From a virus, in IMG/VR virus record IMGVR_UViG_3300019487_000042, positions 1 to 47,383 of that record: a stretch of DNA of 47,383 bases; one strand, 5' to 3'. Both the position numbers and the translations under genes were made by a program. Numbering within the stretch: position 1 is the stretch's first letter; every line of letters starts with the position of its first letter. Shown here in pieces: positions 39,079 through 45,224 of the stretch. The notes below the pieces were generated by a model. It did not search any database and had not been told where the DNA came from. It was given only the letters and a program-made list of their open reading frames with translations.

Positions 39079-39614
39079 CGCTTCTGCATCTGCTGCAACC
39101 GACGCTTCCGCTCGTACCTGCCAACCAGGGGGCGGGGGAAACCGGCGGCCTCGATCGCGTCAGCCCAATACGCAAAGGGTGCACCAGGACTGTCACTGCC
39201 GCGGTATACGCTCGAGGGCGTCGGCCACCAACGATCAGGATTGCCTGCCGACCACTCACCGGAACGCGGCGGGCGGCCATACTCCGCTGCCCAACGCTGG
39301 ACAGCCGCGATCACGCGTTCCCGCGTCCAGTACCGCTGTTCGTGCTGGCGCAATCTAGAGCAGGCACCGCAGATTTTCGGTGCTTTGGCGCGGCCGTTAG
39401 AGCCGCTGGTGCGGCTACCGCACCGCACACAAGTTCCGCCATAGCTGTTCTTTCTTGCGCGGTCCTTGCTGCCGTCAGGATCATGGAACAGGTCACACAC
39501 ATAGCTTTCCGAGACACCCATGACGGCGGCGATCTCGCGGGCATACAACCCTTTCGCCTGCAGCCGGGCCGCCTCGGCGTACCGCTGCGCCCGCGTCACC
39601 TTTACGTCACCCAT
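39075..39614 (-). CDS. DNA-binding protein with HTH and homing-endonuclease-associated repeat
   Basis: 179 aa, ATG at 39614. Residues 8-45 form a helix-turn-helix (RYAEAARLQAKGLYAREIAAVMGVSESYVCDLF), then a CVRCGSRT...CGAC zinc ribbon, then WTRERVIAAVQRWAAEYGRPPRSGEW and PSSVYRGSDSPGAPFAYWADAIEAAGFP, the DNA-binding repeat seen with homing nucleases. It may be a regulator or a defective mobile nuclease part. Inside the glycan island and possibly a control gene for it. Confidence 0.72.
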   Translation of the reverse strand: MGDVKVTRAQRYAEAARLQAKGLYAREIAAVMGVSESYVCDLFHDPDGSKDRARKNSYGGTCVRCGSRTSGSNGRAKAPKICGACSRLRQHEQRYWTRERVIAAVQRWAAEYGRPPRSGEWSAGNPDRWWPTPSSVYRGSDSPGAPFAYWADAIEAAGFPRPLVGRYERKRRLQQMQKR

Positions 39615-39624
39615 CGCTAACCAC

Positions 39625-40326
39625 TCACGCTACATCCACAGGAGCCTTTACGGAATCCCCCAAAAGGGTTAAAGCCCGCCTGCGCCGCTGCCAAACCACC
39701 CTGTCGGCGCCGTAGCCGGCGCGGCCGCGCTCATATGTCGCATCCTCCGCGGCTTTCCCCCACACCGGATGCAGATGCTCCACCTGGGCACCAGGGCAGA
39801 ACACGAACTCGTCACGCGCCTTCGCCGTCTCCACCAGCTCGTTGTCCACCCAGTTATGCGCATATCCCTCGTGCAGAACCTGGGTTCTGTCGTCGAAGGT
39901 GCCAAGATCGCAGTAGGAGCGCTCGAGCAGGGAGTGGGTGGCGTGCAGGCCGCTGATCACCGTCGGGTTCGAAAGGTCGTTGGTGCCGACCACACGTTTC
40001 CCCGTGGCGTCGTGGCATTCGACCGCCCGGTCCGCCCATCCGTCGCAGAAGCATAGGTCGTCTGCGCCAAGGAAGATGAAGTCCTCGTCTGAGGCGCGGA
40101 TGCCTGCGTTCAGCTTCCGTGCGTAGTCGCCGGGGCCGGCGGGGTCGGCCATCACCAGGCAGTCCTCACCTGAGTCGCCGACCGCCTGCAGTTCGGCGTA
40201 GTCGTCGGGGCTGGCGAGGAACAGAGCGCGCAGCTTGTGGTCGCGCTCGCTGCCATACAGTGACTCCAGAAGGTCAGGCACGCGTTGCGGGCGTCCGAGG
40301 ACGGGGATGAGGATAACGACGCTCAT
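39625..40326 (-). CDS. Glycosyltransferase, family 2-like
   Basis: 233 aa, ATG at 40326 overlapping the stop of the tiny methyltransferase remnant (ATGA). SVVILIPVLGRPQRVPDLLESL, then FIFLGADDLCFCDGWADRAV (ADD metal motif), GTNDLSNPTVISGLHATHSLLERSYCDLG and WVDNELVETAKARDEF make a GT-A enzyme. A perfect box (39875-39888) encodes DDRTQVL. First gene of the glycan cluster in transcription order. Confidence 0.8.
   Translation of the reverse strand: MSVVILIPVLGRPQRVPDLLESLYGSERDHKLRALFLASPDDYAELQAVGDSGEDCLVMADPAGPGDYARKLNAGIRASDEDFIFLGADDLCFCDGWADRAVECHDATGKRVVGTNDLSNPTVISGLHATHSLLERSYCDLGTFDDRTQVLHEGYAHNWVDNELVETAKARDEFVFCPGAQVEHLHPVWGKAAEDATYERGRAGYGADRVVWQRRRRALTLLGDSVKAPVDVA
39875..39888. 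promoter_or_regulatory. Palindromic box 14, exact
   Basis: AGAACCTGGGTTCT, in the glycosyltransferase gene 39625-40326 at about codon 147-151. Confidence 0.8.
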
Positions 40327-40424
40327 GCAGCGGCCGCCTCGAGCCCCGCCCGGTGGTGGCCCGCCGCCGCGCCGCCGGCGCCGCAGAACAGGTCGAGCAG
40401 CCGTTGTTTACTCACCGTCGTCAT
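40323..40424 (-). pseudogene. N-terminal remnant of a C5 DNA methyltransferase
   Basis: 33 aa: a short start, then RLLDLFCGAGGAAAGHHRAG, which is the SAM-binding motif I of cytosine-5 methyltransferases, and a stop after LEAAAA. The catalytic PCP, ENV and recognition parts are absent. The ATG (40424) overlaps the upstream gene and the TGA overlaps the glycosyltransferase ATG, so the stub is still set in the operon. Either decay of a methyltransferase cut by arrival of the glycan genes or a kept micropeptide. Confidence 0.65.
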
Positions 40425-40560
40425 ACCAGGCTTCGTCGCCGCAGCCGCAGCATCCGAAATCGTCGATCGGTTCGCCGCAGCCCAAGCATGTATCTTCGGG
40501 TTCGTCGTCGGGCCATCCGCCCTCGGGGTAGGCGACGCCCAGCAGCGTGTCTTCGTCCAT
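40408..40560 (-). CDS. 50-aa acidic zinc-ribbon protein
   Basis: 50 aa, ATG at 40560, exactly 7 nt after TACGAT (40573-40568), so probably leaderless. CLGCGEPIDDFGCCGCGDE gives a four-Cys metal site in a very acidic protein. Its upstream and start sequence resembles that of the gene at 8772-8996 (TACGATA...GGCATGGACGAAGA). Function unknown. Confidence 0.65.
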   Translation of the reverse strand: MDEDTLLGVAYPEGGWPDDEPEDTCLGCGEPIDDFGCCGCGDEAWYDDGE

Positions 40561-40596
40561 GCCGCTTATCGTAACGTCGGCTACGGCTCTTCCCCT

Positions 40597-40611
40597 CCCC
40601 TTTTCGGGGGG
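40597..40611 (-). terminator. Hairpin at the end of the lysozyme-like gene
   Basis: Minus strand CCCCCCG-AAAA-GGGG directly follows the TGA at 40612. Short stem; next transcript's TACGAT hexamer lies 24 nt further on. Confidence 0.45.
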
Positions 40612-41484
40612 TCAGCACCCGTTCCCGTACGACGCCGACCAGTGACGACCGTCGCGGCCCGTGTACCTCATATAGCCAGCCGTCAGAGCCTGCCCCAACG
40701 GGCTGAGCCAGGCGCCGTAACCGTCGCCGAAGTCGGGCACGACGAACCCCCGCCCTTGCGCGTCGGCGAGCGCGCCTTGGGCGCCCCGGAAGCCGAACCA
40801 ATACGGCTTGAACGTCGACCATCGGAACTGCATCCAACCCCCTGCTTTGTCCATGCCCAGATAGTCGCCGCCGACGTGGTATCCGCCCCAGCGGCCGCCT
40901 CCGTTCCACACCCAGGCGCCGTGGCTCGACTCCGCCGCTGAGCAGCTGAGAAGCCACGATTCGGTGCCGGGGTAGACGCGCTGCACGATCCGGACGGCGG
41001 TCACCCAATCGTTCGTCGCCGGCAGTGTGCGCGCTGCGGCGTCGAGGCGCCCCTGCGTCTCCTCGAGCTCTCGGGCCGTCCAGCGGGCCGCTTGCGCGTA
41101 CCAGCACCAGTTAGCCGGCATCACAACGTTCGTGGCCGTGCAACGGAACCTGACCGGCTGCGGAATCAGCTGCGTCTCCGGGCCTAACAGCGTCGCTTTC
41201 CCGCGTCGCCAGCGTAGGTAGCTGCGGAACACGATTTGGTAGCGATGCAGCGCGACTTGCTGCCGCGCCTGCGTCTGCTTCAAATAGGAACCCAGGTTCT
41301 CGAAGTCGGCGGGGGGCGGGTACAGGATCCGTGGCTTGGGGCCGGCAGGCTCGAGCAGAAAGCGTGTCGTCACTGACTGTCGGCTCGCCCCGTTGGCCCC
41401 GTCGTTGAGGACGACGGCGACAATCACGATCGCAAGCAGGGCGACGGTCAGGATGTATGGGTAGGCACGGGCGAGGGGTCTCAT
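40612..41484 (-). CDS. Membrane-anchored lysozyme/transglycosylase-like protein
   Basis: 290 aa, ATG at 41484 with AGGAGGTG 6 nt upstream, the best ribosome site in the region. Residues 8-27 (YPYILTVALLAIVIVAVVLN) form an N-in membrane anchor. A helical stalk (residues 60-150) leads to a C-domain with WLLSCSAAESSHG (Glu candidate), GGWMQFRWSTF and AWLSPLGQALTAGYMRYTG, the pattern of lytic transglycosylase or lysozyme-like folds. It may digest peptidoglycan at entry or exit, or act on the envelope. Box copy at 41287-41300 encodes ENLGS. Confidence 0.65.
   Translation of the reverse strand: MRPLARAYPYILTVALLAIVIVAVVLNDGANGASRQSVTTRFLLEPAGPKPRILYPPPADFENLGSYLKQTQARQQVALHRYQIVFRSYLRWRRGKATLLGPETQLIPQPVRFRCTATNVVMPANWCWYAQAARWTARELEETQGRLDAAARTLPATNDWVTAVRIVQRVYPGTESWLLSCSAAESSHGAWVWNGGGRWGGYHVGGDYLGMDKAGGWMQFRWSTFKPYWFGFRGAQGALADAQGRGFVVPDFGDGYGAWLSPLGQALTAGYMRYTGRDGRHWSASYGNGC
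41287..41300. promoter_or_regulatory. Palindromic box 15, one mismatch
   Basis: GGAACCCAGGTTCT, in the stalk region of the lysozyme-like gene. Confidence 0.7.
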
Positions 41485-41626
41485 CGGTGCACCTCCTGCT
41501 GGGTTACAGGGCCGGAGAAGCGCCCCTGCCGCAGCCGCCCTACCCGGGTCGCTGAAGGCCGCCTCCCCTGGTTGTCTCTCTGCGGCAACGGTAGAGCCCA
41601 AGACGGACGACGCCTATGCTTCCAAT

Positions 41627-41842
41627 ATGAAGCTCTCAGAACTGGACGCGGCTGCGCAGGAGGCGGTTCAGCGCCTATACAGGGAACCGGTTCGTCCCGA
41701 CAAGGGGCGCCTCAGATGCCCTGCGCCTCCCCCGGTTCGGGCGCGGCGCTGGTCAGCGGCATGGTCGACGGTATGGCTAGGAGACCTCGACCAGGGCGAC
41801 GGCGACGGCTCTAGATGGAACCAGTACGGCGGCTCCTCATGA
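41627..41842 (+). CDS. Small leaderless plus-strand protein
   Basis: 71 aa, ATG at 41627, 6 nt after TATGCT (41615-41620). MKLSELDAAAQEAVQRLYREPVR is a plausible amphipathic helix with ordinary composition; the rest is Arg/Trp-rich (RARRWSAAWSTVWLGDLDQG). It is the only plus-strand gene between the lysozyme-like gene and terminase. Function unknown. Confidence 0.5.
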   Translation: MKLSELDAAAQEAVQRLYREPVRPDKGRLRCPAPPPVRARRWSAAWSTVWLGDLDQGDGDGSRWNQYGGSS

Positions 41843-41888
41843 CTCGGTAACCGATTATGCTGCAGGGAATATCAGCGAGGTGATGATC

Positions 41889-41902
41889 AGAACCCAGGTT
41901 CT
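41889..41902. promoter_or_regulatory. Palindromic box 16, exact, overlaps terminase stop
   Basis: AGAACCCAGGTTCT; two of its bases are part of the TAG stop of the large terminase (41903-41901). Confidence 0.8.
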
Positions 41903-43463
41903 ATCGCAGAGCACCCGGCACCGACACGATCGCTGTTGACGCTCTGCGTCTCGTCCAGTTCAGCATCTGTGTGAACTGATCAACCTGGTCGTCGTGCTTC
42001 CCGTGCGGGAACGACGCGCACTCCTCCACCAGCAACTGTACGTCAGCGGGGGTGCGCGGATCGTAACCGGTCAGATCGGCGTCAGGGTATCCGGGCAGGT
42101 AGCAGTTCCCTGACTCCAGAGCAGGCGCTGCTGCTTCGGCCCGCATCTCCTTCGATCCTTTAGACGCCACGGCGACGACGCCCTGCACGCGACGTTTGAT
42201 CTCGGCGATGGCGTCGGGGCCGTTCGCGGCGGCCTCTATCAGGATGTTCTGCGCCGTTTCCGGCCACAGATGCAGAGCCCACGTCGACAGCTCCAGCATC
42301 GCTTCAATCGTGGCGTTCAACCCTGCGCGTCCGCGCCACAACCTGAGCAGGTACCGGTCGGCGCCGTGCACGCCCCAGACTCCTCCGGCCACGAAGTCGG
42401 AATGCTCCCGGTCCTTGACCGACGTGTCCCATGAGTGGACTATCCGGCCGAACACCGGAAGCCGTTCCACCTCCTCGGCCCCGAACCGTTCCCGACTGTA
42501 GAAACTGAGGGAGGGCGGGTAATAGCGCCAGTCGGCGCGTCTCAGCATCGCCCCCTCACGCGGGGCGGGGCGTTGCTGCAGCTGGCCGGCGGCGACGCGT
42601 TCCGTCATGTCCATGGAGAGCTCGGTGAGGGCGCGTTCGCTGATCCGGTCAGGCCACAACAGTTCGCCGTCGTCGCTGCGGGGGTCGTCCGGCCACGCGA
42701 ACGGGTGCTTCGGCTCAAACCGGGCCGGTAGACAAAGGTGCGTCCAGCGGCCTTCGCGCTCGAGCACATGCCCGGCCATGTCGCCTTCGTGCAGGCGCTG
42801 CATGACGATCACCTCAACCCCCGTCTCCGGGTCGTTGAACCTCGACGCCCAGGTGTTTCCGTACCAACTGATCACGGCGGACCGTTTCGTGTCCGATATC
42901 GCCTCCTCAGCCTGGTGCGGGTCGTCGAGGATCAAAACATCGCCGCCGTCGCCTGTGCCTCCTCCGACGTGGGTGGCGATCCGGTAGCCGGTGTCCGTGT
43001 TCTCGTATCGCGATAACCTGTTCACGTCGCCTTTCAACTGGACGTGGGGCCACCTTGCCTGGTACCAGCGGGACAGGATCAGGTCACGAGACTTCACGGC
43101 GTCGCGTTGCGCCAGCTGGTCGGCGAAACTGGCGGTCAGGAACTTGAGATGCGGTTCGAACGTCCAACGCCACGCCGGCCAAAACACGCTGACCGTAAGC
43201 GATTTCATGTGGCGCGGCGGAACGTTGATCAGCAAACGTTGGATCTCGCCGTGCCTCGCGGATTCGAGGTGTTCGCAGATCGCGTCGATGTGCCAGTTAG
43301 GCACAAACCTCGTCTTCGGCTCCAGGACGTGCCACGCCTCGCCGATGAACTTCCTGAGGTCCCTGCTCCATTCCTGCGCCTGCTCGGCGAAGGTTTGCTG
43401 CTGGCGGGTGCGGTTGATGCTCGCCTCGAGTTCCTCCAATGAGAGAGGTACGAGTTGGCTCAT
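41901..43463 (-). CDS. Terminase large subunit
   Basis: 520 aa, ATG at 43463. LLINVPPRHMKSLT near residue 80 is the Walker A variant, DVLILDDPHQ near 176 the Walker B, HSWDTSVKD near 344 the first nuclease Asp, followed by ILIEAAANGPDAI and a C-terminal GKHDDQVDQ with the last acidic cluster. It packages DNA through the portal by ATP hydrolysis and cuts concatemers. The TAG stop (41903-41901) overlaps a perfect palindromic box. About 10 kb separate it from the portal gene. Confidence 0.93.
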   Translation of the reverse strand: MSQLVPLSLEELEASINRTRQQQTFAEQAQEWSRDLRKFIGEAWHVLEPKTRFVPNWHIDAICEHLESARHGEIQRLLINVPPRHMKSLTVSVFWPAWRWTFEPHLKFLTASFADQLAQRDAVKSRDLILSRWYQARWPHVQLKGDVNRLSRYENTDTGYRIATHVGGGTGDGGDVLILDDPHQAEEAISDTKRSAVISWYGNTWASRFNDPETGVEVIVMQRLHEGDMAGHVLEREGRWTHLCLPARFEPKHPFAWPDDPRSDDGELLWPDRISERALTELSMDMTERVAAGQLQQRPAPREGAMLRRADWRYYPPSLSFYSRERFGAEEVERLPVFGRIVHSWDTSVKDREHSDFVAGGVWGVHGADRYLLRLWRGRAGLNATIEAMLELSTWALHLWPETAQNILIEAAANGPDAIAEIKRRVQGVVAVASKGSKEMRAEAAAPALESGNCYLPGYPDADLTGYDPRTPADVQLLVEECASFPHGKHDDQVDQFTQMLNWTRRRASTAIVSVPGALR

Positions 43464-43477
43464 TAGCGGCAGTCCAC

Positions 43478-43600
43478 TCAGTTCTGATTACAAAGGGGGC
43501 ACTCTTGCCGACTATGTGGGCCGTAGCACGAAATCAGGTCGGTAGGCCTCATGAACACGATGTCGTGAAGTAGACGCTTCCGGCAGCCGAAGCACCGTTC
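43478..43600 (-). pseudogene. Zinc-ribbon reading frame without a good start
   Basis: From 43600 to the stop at 43478 one frame reads ERCFGCRKRLLHDIVFMRPTDLISCY then SRQECPLCNQN, with two CxxC pairs as in small phage zinc ribbons. There is no ATG, GTG or TTG before the first Cys pair; the first starts are the GTG at 43558 and the ATG at 43552, which drop that pair. It begins just past the stop of the RHH gene in the +1 frame, so a frameshift, a non-standard start or decay are all possible. Confidence 0.4.
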
Positions 43601-43907
43601 ACTGCTTCGTTTTCTTGAAGTCGGGGCGGAACGTTTTCGCTGCCGGCATCCCGGCTAGCCGGTCGTTCGCGGAGGAGGCCGCAGGCTCAGGGCCGCTTGG
43701 GGAAGACGAACCGCCCCCTTCCTCTTCGCCGACGTTGTCACCGACAGGTTCGGGACGCCCGCCCGCAGCCTCCTCCGTCAACTCCCGCCCGATCAGATGC
43801 CGGATCCACTCCGTCAAGTTCATACCCGCAGCGGCCGCGCCCGCACGCCACAACGTGCGCTCCTGCTCCGAATACCTGAGGTTGAGAATCTTTGATCTCT
43901 CACCCAT
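43599..43907 (-). CDS. Ribbon-helix-helix protein next to terminase
   Basis: 102 aa, ATG at 43907. N-terminal KILNLRYSEQERTLWRAGAAAAGMNLTEWIRHLIGREL matches MobC/CopG-like ribbon-helix-helix DNA-binding domains; the rest is acidic and Ser/Gly-rich. Directly upstream of the large terminase, so it could be a packaging factor or a transcriptional regulator. Promoter candidate TTTACA-18-TATTGT lies just upstream. Confidence 0.65.
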   Translation of the reverse strand: MGERSKILNLRYSEQERTLWRAGAAAAGMNLTEWIRHLIGRELTEEAAGGRPEPVGDNVGEEEGGGSSSPSGPEPAASSANDRLAGMPAAKTFRPDFKKTKQ

Positions 43908-43917
43908 CGCTGCCTTT

Positions 43918-43947
43918 ACAATACTCCCCTCAACCCTGTCTTGTAAA
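43918..43947 (-). promoter_or_regulatory. Promoter of RHH-terminase unit
   Basis: Minus strand TTTACA (43947-43942), 18-bp spacer, TATTGT (43923-43918), then 10 nt to the ATG at 43907. The -35 is part of a GTCTTTAC motif and pairs with CTTTACAA near the -10 as an inverted repeat. Confidence 0.5.
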
Positions 43948-44154
43948 GACGCTCCTCAGTGATCGGCTGACAGGGATCTCCCTCGTGATGTGCGCAGGTT
44001 CGCGTTCGCAGACGTGCCAGAGGAACTCGCGCTCGTCACCATCCACGAATCTTTTGCCCCATGTGGGCCGCATAAGGCCGCCGCAGGTGCACAGCAGATG
44101 GTATCCGTCTGCGCCTCCGACGAGTGCGGGCCGGATAAACTCAACTTCCGGCAT
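43930..44154 (-). CDS. Small Cys-containing protein
   Basis: 74 aa, ATG at 44154. GYHLLCTCGGLMRPTWG and FLWHVCERE suggest a compact beta protein with three Cys and a His that might bind zinc. Overlaps the end of the small-terminase-like gene by 14 bp. Function unknown. Confidence 0.6.
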   Translation of the reverse strand: MPEVEFIRPALVGGADGYHLLCTCGGLMRPTWGKRFVDGDEREFLWHVCEREPAHITREIPVSRSLRSVFTRQG

Positions 44155-44671
44155 CGATCGCTCGCAACCTAGGCGGCTGCTCCCTTTCGCTCGTCAACCG
44201 CCTGAGTAGGTCGGCGAACAGTTCTCTGTCCTCGATCGGCATTGCGTCCAGCTTTGCCGGGTCGATGTACGGGATCGCCTGCACCTGTAACGGGTTGTCG
44301 TGCGTCACATGGTTCTTCCGCTTGTAATCCATTTCGGGCAACGCGATCTCGGCCAGCAGCACCAGCAGCCTCGCCGACTGCGGGTCGTGCTTGTCGAACG
44401 CCCGCTCCCGCATCGTGCGGCGGATCTGGTCGCAGTGCTGCTCCAAATACATGCTGTGCGCCTCATTCATCAGCGCCTTGAACGCCGAGTCCCGCCGGCC
44501 GAGAGATCGCATGCGGGAAGCAGTGGCGCCCGCCTCCGCCGCCGCCTGCTTGTTGTCCATCCCTTCCCGTAGATGTTCGATGAAGTGGGCTTGCACCCAG
44601 GCGTGATGCAACCGGGGCTCGAGGTAGAACCCGGGTTCTCGGCGGGGGATCGGTACTTCAGCAAGGCTCAC
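44141..44671 (-). CDS. Terminase small subunit candidate
   Basis: 176 aa from a GTG at 44671, 7 nt after TACTCT, so probably leaderless. HFIEHLREGMDNKQAAAEAGATASRMRSLGRRDSAFKALMNEAHSMY resembles the N-terminal helix-turn-helix of small terminases; a central coiled coil (CDQIRRTMRERAFDKHDPQSARLLVLLAEIAL) follows. Position two genes before the large terminase supports this. A perfectly symmetric box copy (44626-44639) falls in codons 11-15. Confidence 0.65.
   Translation of the reverse strand: MSLAEVPIPRREPGFYLEPRLHHAWVQAHFIEHLREGMDNKQAAAEAGATASRMRSLGRRDSAFKALMNEAHSMYLEQHCDQIRRTMRERAFDKHDPQSARLLVLLAEIALPEMDYKRKNHVTHDNPLQVQAIPYIDPAKLDAMPIEDRELFADLLRRLTSEREQPPRLRAIDAGS
44626..44639. promoter_or_regulatory. 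Palindromic box 17, exact and fully symmetric
   Basis: AGAACCCGGGTTCT, 32-45 bp downstream of the leaderless start of the small-terminase-like gene. Confidence 0.8.
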
Positions 44672-44678
44672 ATTCCGT

Positions 44679-44684
44679 AGAGTA
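44679..44684 (-). promoter_or_regulatory. -10 hexamer of small-terminase-like gene
   Basis: Minus strand TACTCT, then 7 nt to the GTG at 44671. TTTACA (44705-44700) is 15 bp upstream, a short spacing for a -35. Confidence 0.5.
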
Positions 44685-44713
44685 CACCCGTGCTCGGAGT
44701 GTAAAGTCACTTT

Positions 44714-44983
44714 CTAGCCGGTCATCCAGCCCAGCAGTTGGCCAGCGTGTCGCGTTTCTCGAAGGGCAAACCATGATCTCCACCATATCGGCACGTCGAA
44801 CTCTCCAGGATTCACGGTTGCGCCGCCGGCTGGCAGACCCCATATGCAGACTTTGTTTCTTGGCTTCGGATCGTAGACATGTATGGCATATCTGTCGGTG
44901 CGGCCTATGGCCCGGTGAAGAGGCGGCTCAACAACCCGAGAAGCCGCTGATAGACCGTCATCGCTGCGGCCATGCCATGACAA
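44714..44983 (-). CDS. Hypothetical protein, start uncertain
   Basis: 89 aa from a TTG at 44983. The part from about residue 27 (RTDRYAIHVYDPKPRNKVCIWGLPAGGATVNPGEFDVPIWWRSWFALRE) looks like real protein; the first 25 residues do not, and no ATG or GTG lies at the natural beginning. A GAGGAG ribosome site (44989-44984) instead fits an ATG in another frame that yields a 22-aa hydrophobic peptide (44973-44905). A frameshift or a leader peptide is possible. Confidence 0.45.
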   Translation of the reverse strand: MSWHGRSDDGLSAASRVVEPPLHRAIGRTDRYAIHVYDPKPRNKVCIWGLPAGGATVNPGEFDVPIWWRSWFALRETRHAGQLLGWMTG

Positions 44984-44993
44984 CTCCTCACGT

Positions 44994-45224
44994 TCATACC
45001 GTCCCCTCCCCCTCGTTGTCGTACCGGCCAGGGAAGATGTTCCAGGAGAACACCAGAGGCAGGCACGGGATCAGACACACGTAGACGAGCAGGAACTCGT
45101 CACCAAAGTCGCCGAGCTTCACGCGGTTCCAGAAGATACCGACCCAAAGATCGCGCGGCTCCAATAGCAACCTGATCGTGAAGCGACGACTAGACGGCTT
45201 GCGACTACCGAGCAGCACTTTCAC
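44994..45224 (-). CDS. Small phage protein with membrane segment
   Basis: 76 aa from a GTG at 45224 overlapping the TGA of a 9-codon ORF, with GGAGGA upstream inside that ORF. RLLLEPRDLWVGIFWNRVKLGD is a pattern common in phage small proteins; LLVYVCLIPCLPLVFSW is a membrane-like segment. Function unknown. Confidence 0.6.
   Translation of the reverse strand: MKVLLGSRKPSSRRFTIRLLLEPRDLWVGIFWNRVKLGDFGDEFLLVYVCLIPCLPLVFSWNIFPGRYDNEGEGTV

Noticed and set aside
4638-44639. CRISPR array from the repeated 14-mer
   Set aside because: Copies are kilobases apart with no regular spacing or spacers.
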